From an uncultured Mycoplasmatota bacterium (lineage in GTDB: Bacteria; Bacillota_I; Bacilli_A; RF39; UBA660): a stretch of 6,670 nucleotides of DNA. The stretch is taken from contig CAMMBX010000066.1 in assembly GCA_946494345.1 (NCBI GenBank), positions 1 through 6,670 of the forward strand. Reading direction: 5' to 3'. Position 1 is the stretch's first letter, and the number at the start of each line of letters is the position of its first letter. This document shows positions 6,589 to 6,670 of the stretch, in pieces. The position numbers and the translations under genes were made by a program. A model generated the notes under the pieces. It made no database searches and had not been told where the DNA came from. It worked only from the letters and a program-made list of their open reading frames with translations.

Positions 6589-6596
6589 CTTCCTTT
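6589..6596 (-). promoter_or_regulatory. Ribosome binding site that decides the ABC ATPase start
   Basis: AAAGGAAG on the minus strand ends six bases before the ATG at 6582 and touches the ATG at 6588. Only the former has workable spacing. The upstream ATG at 6606 has no Shine-Dalgarno sequence. Confidence 0.65.
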
Positions 6597-6604
6597 CTTT
6601 AACC

Positions 6605-6610
6605 ATTATA
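6605..6610 (-). promoter_or_regulatory. Possible -10 box of the ABC-kinase operon, without a good -35
   Basis: A perfect TATAAT on the minus strand follows the terminator T-tract. The hexamer 17 bases upstream (6628-6633) reads AGAGTT and does not resemble a -35, so this promoter would need an activator. Transcription would start near 6598, leaving a leader of about 16 bases that just includes the ribosome binding site. TATAAT also arises easily by chance in such AT-rich DNA. Confidence 0.4.
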
Positions 6611-6611
6611 C

Positions 6612-6639
6612 AAAAAAAGTGTTAAAAAACTCTTAACAC
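6612..6639 (-). terminator. Rho-independent terminator upstream of the ABC operon
   Basis: On the minus strand GTGTTAA (6633-6639) and TTAACAC (6619-6625) form a perfect 7-bp stem with a 7-base loop, followed by seven T (6612-6618). It most simply ends a minus-strand gene lying beyond 6670. Alternatives are a leader attenuator for the ABC operon or, as a dyad, a repressor site over the weak -35 region. Confidence 0.75.
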
Positions 6640-6641
6640 AA

Positions 6642-6659
6642 TCCTTAAATTTTCCTTAA
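6642..6659 (-). repeat. TTAAGGA direct repeat, 11-base period; candidate response-regulator site
   Basis: TTAAGGA occurs twice on the minus strand (6653-6659 and 6642-6648), exactly 11 bases apart. A third, shorter TTAAG lies at 6632-6636, 12 bases further on, inside the terminator stem. Repeats with about one helical turn of spacing are the usual layout of OmpR-family response-regulator sites. The pair would lie at about -44 to -61 from the predicted start of the ABC-kinase operon. The surroundings are AT-rich, so chance is possible. Confidence 0.35.
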
Positions 6660-6670
6660 TTTTTAAATTT

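Overview
The window is strongly AT-rich, with standard-code genes, AGGAGG-type ribosome binding sites, short intergenic gaps and T-tract terminators. Together with a NiCo (czcD-type) riboswitch and BcrA/LanF-like ABC genes, this points to a low-GC Firmicute (Clostridia or Erysipelotrichia-like). That assignment is inferred from style and gene families. All six genes are on the minus strand, so transcription runs from right to left.

Layout from right to left. (1) At 6670-6583 there are a terminator hairpin, a direct repeat and a TATAAT box. (2) At 6582-3905 there is a tightly packed three-gene unit: an ABC ATPase of the bacitracin/lantibiotic-protection type, a six-helix ABC-2 permease overlapping it by one base, and a short histidine kinase 15 bases later. 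This looks like a sense-and-export module against a membrane-active peptide or similar stress. No response regulator is in the window; it may lie beyond position 6670. (3) At 3833-3336 there is a stand-alone Nudix hydrolase, probably with its own weak terminator. (4) At 3247-3017 there is a near-consensus sigma-A promoter followed by a leader of about 195 nt. The leader holds a four-helix NiCo riboswitch aptamer overlapping an intrinsic terminator. (5) At 3016-539 the riboswitch controls an 825-residue P-type cation ATPase of the P2-like fold, followed by its own terminator at 502-522. (6) At 400-1 is the N-terminal part of a Dam-type (D12 class) adenine methyltransferase, cut by the window edge, with its own extended -10 promoter.

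The most interesting point is the pairing of a transition-metal riboswitch with an ATPase that would normally be labelled a calcium pump. By-eye alignment shows that several SERCA calcium ligands are replaced, and histidines occur in or near the transport helices. The likely reading is an Fe(II)/Co(II)/Ni(II) efflux pump switched on by metal-dependent antitermination. The second point is the ABC-kinase operon. Its start region carries repeated TTAAG motifs upstream of a -10 box that lacks a good -35 box, as expected for control by a response regulator.
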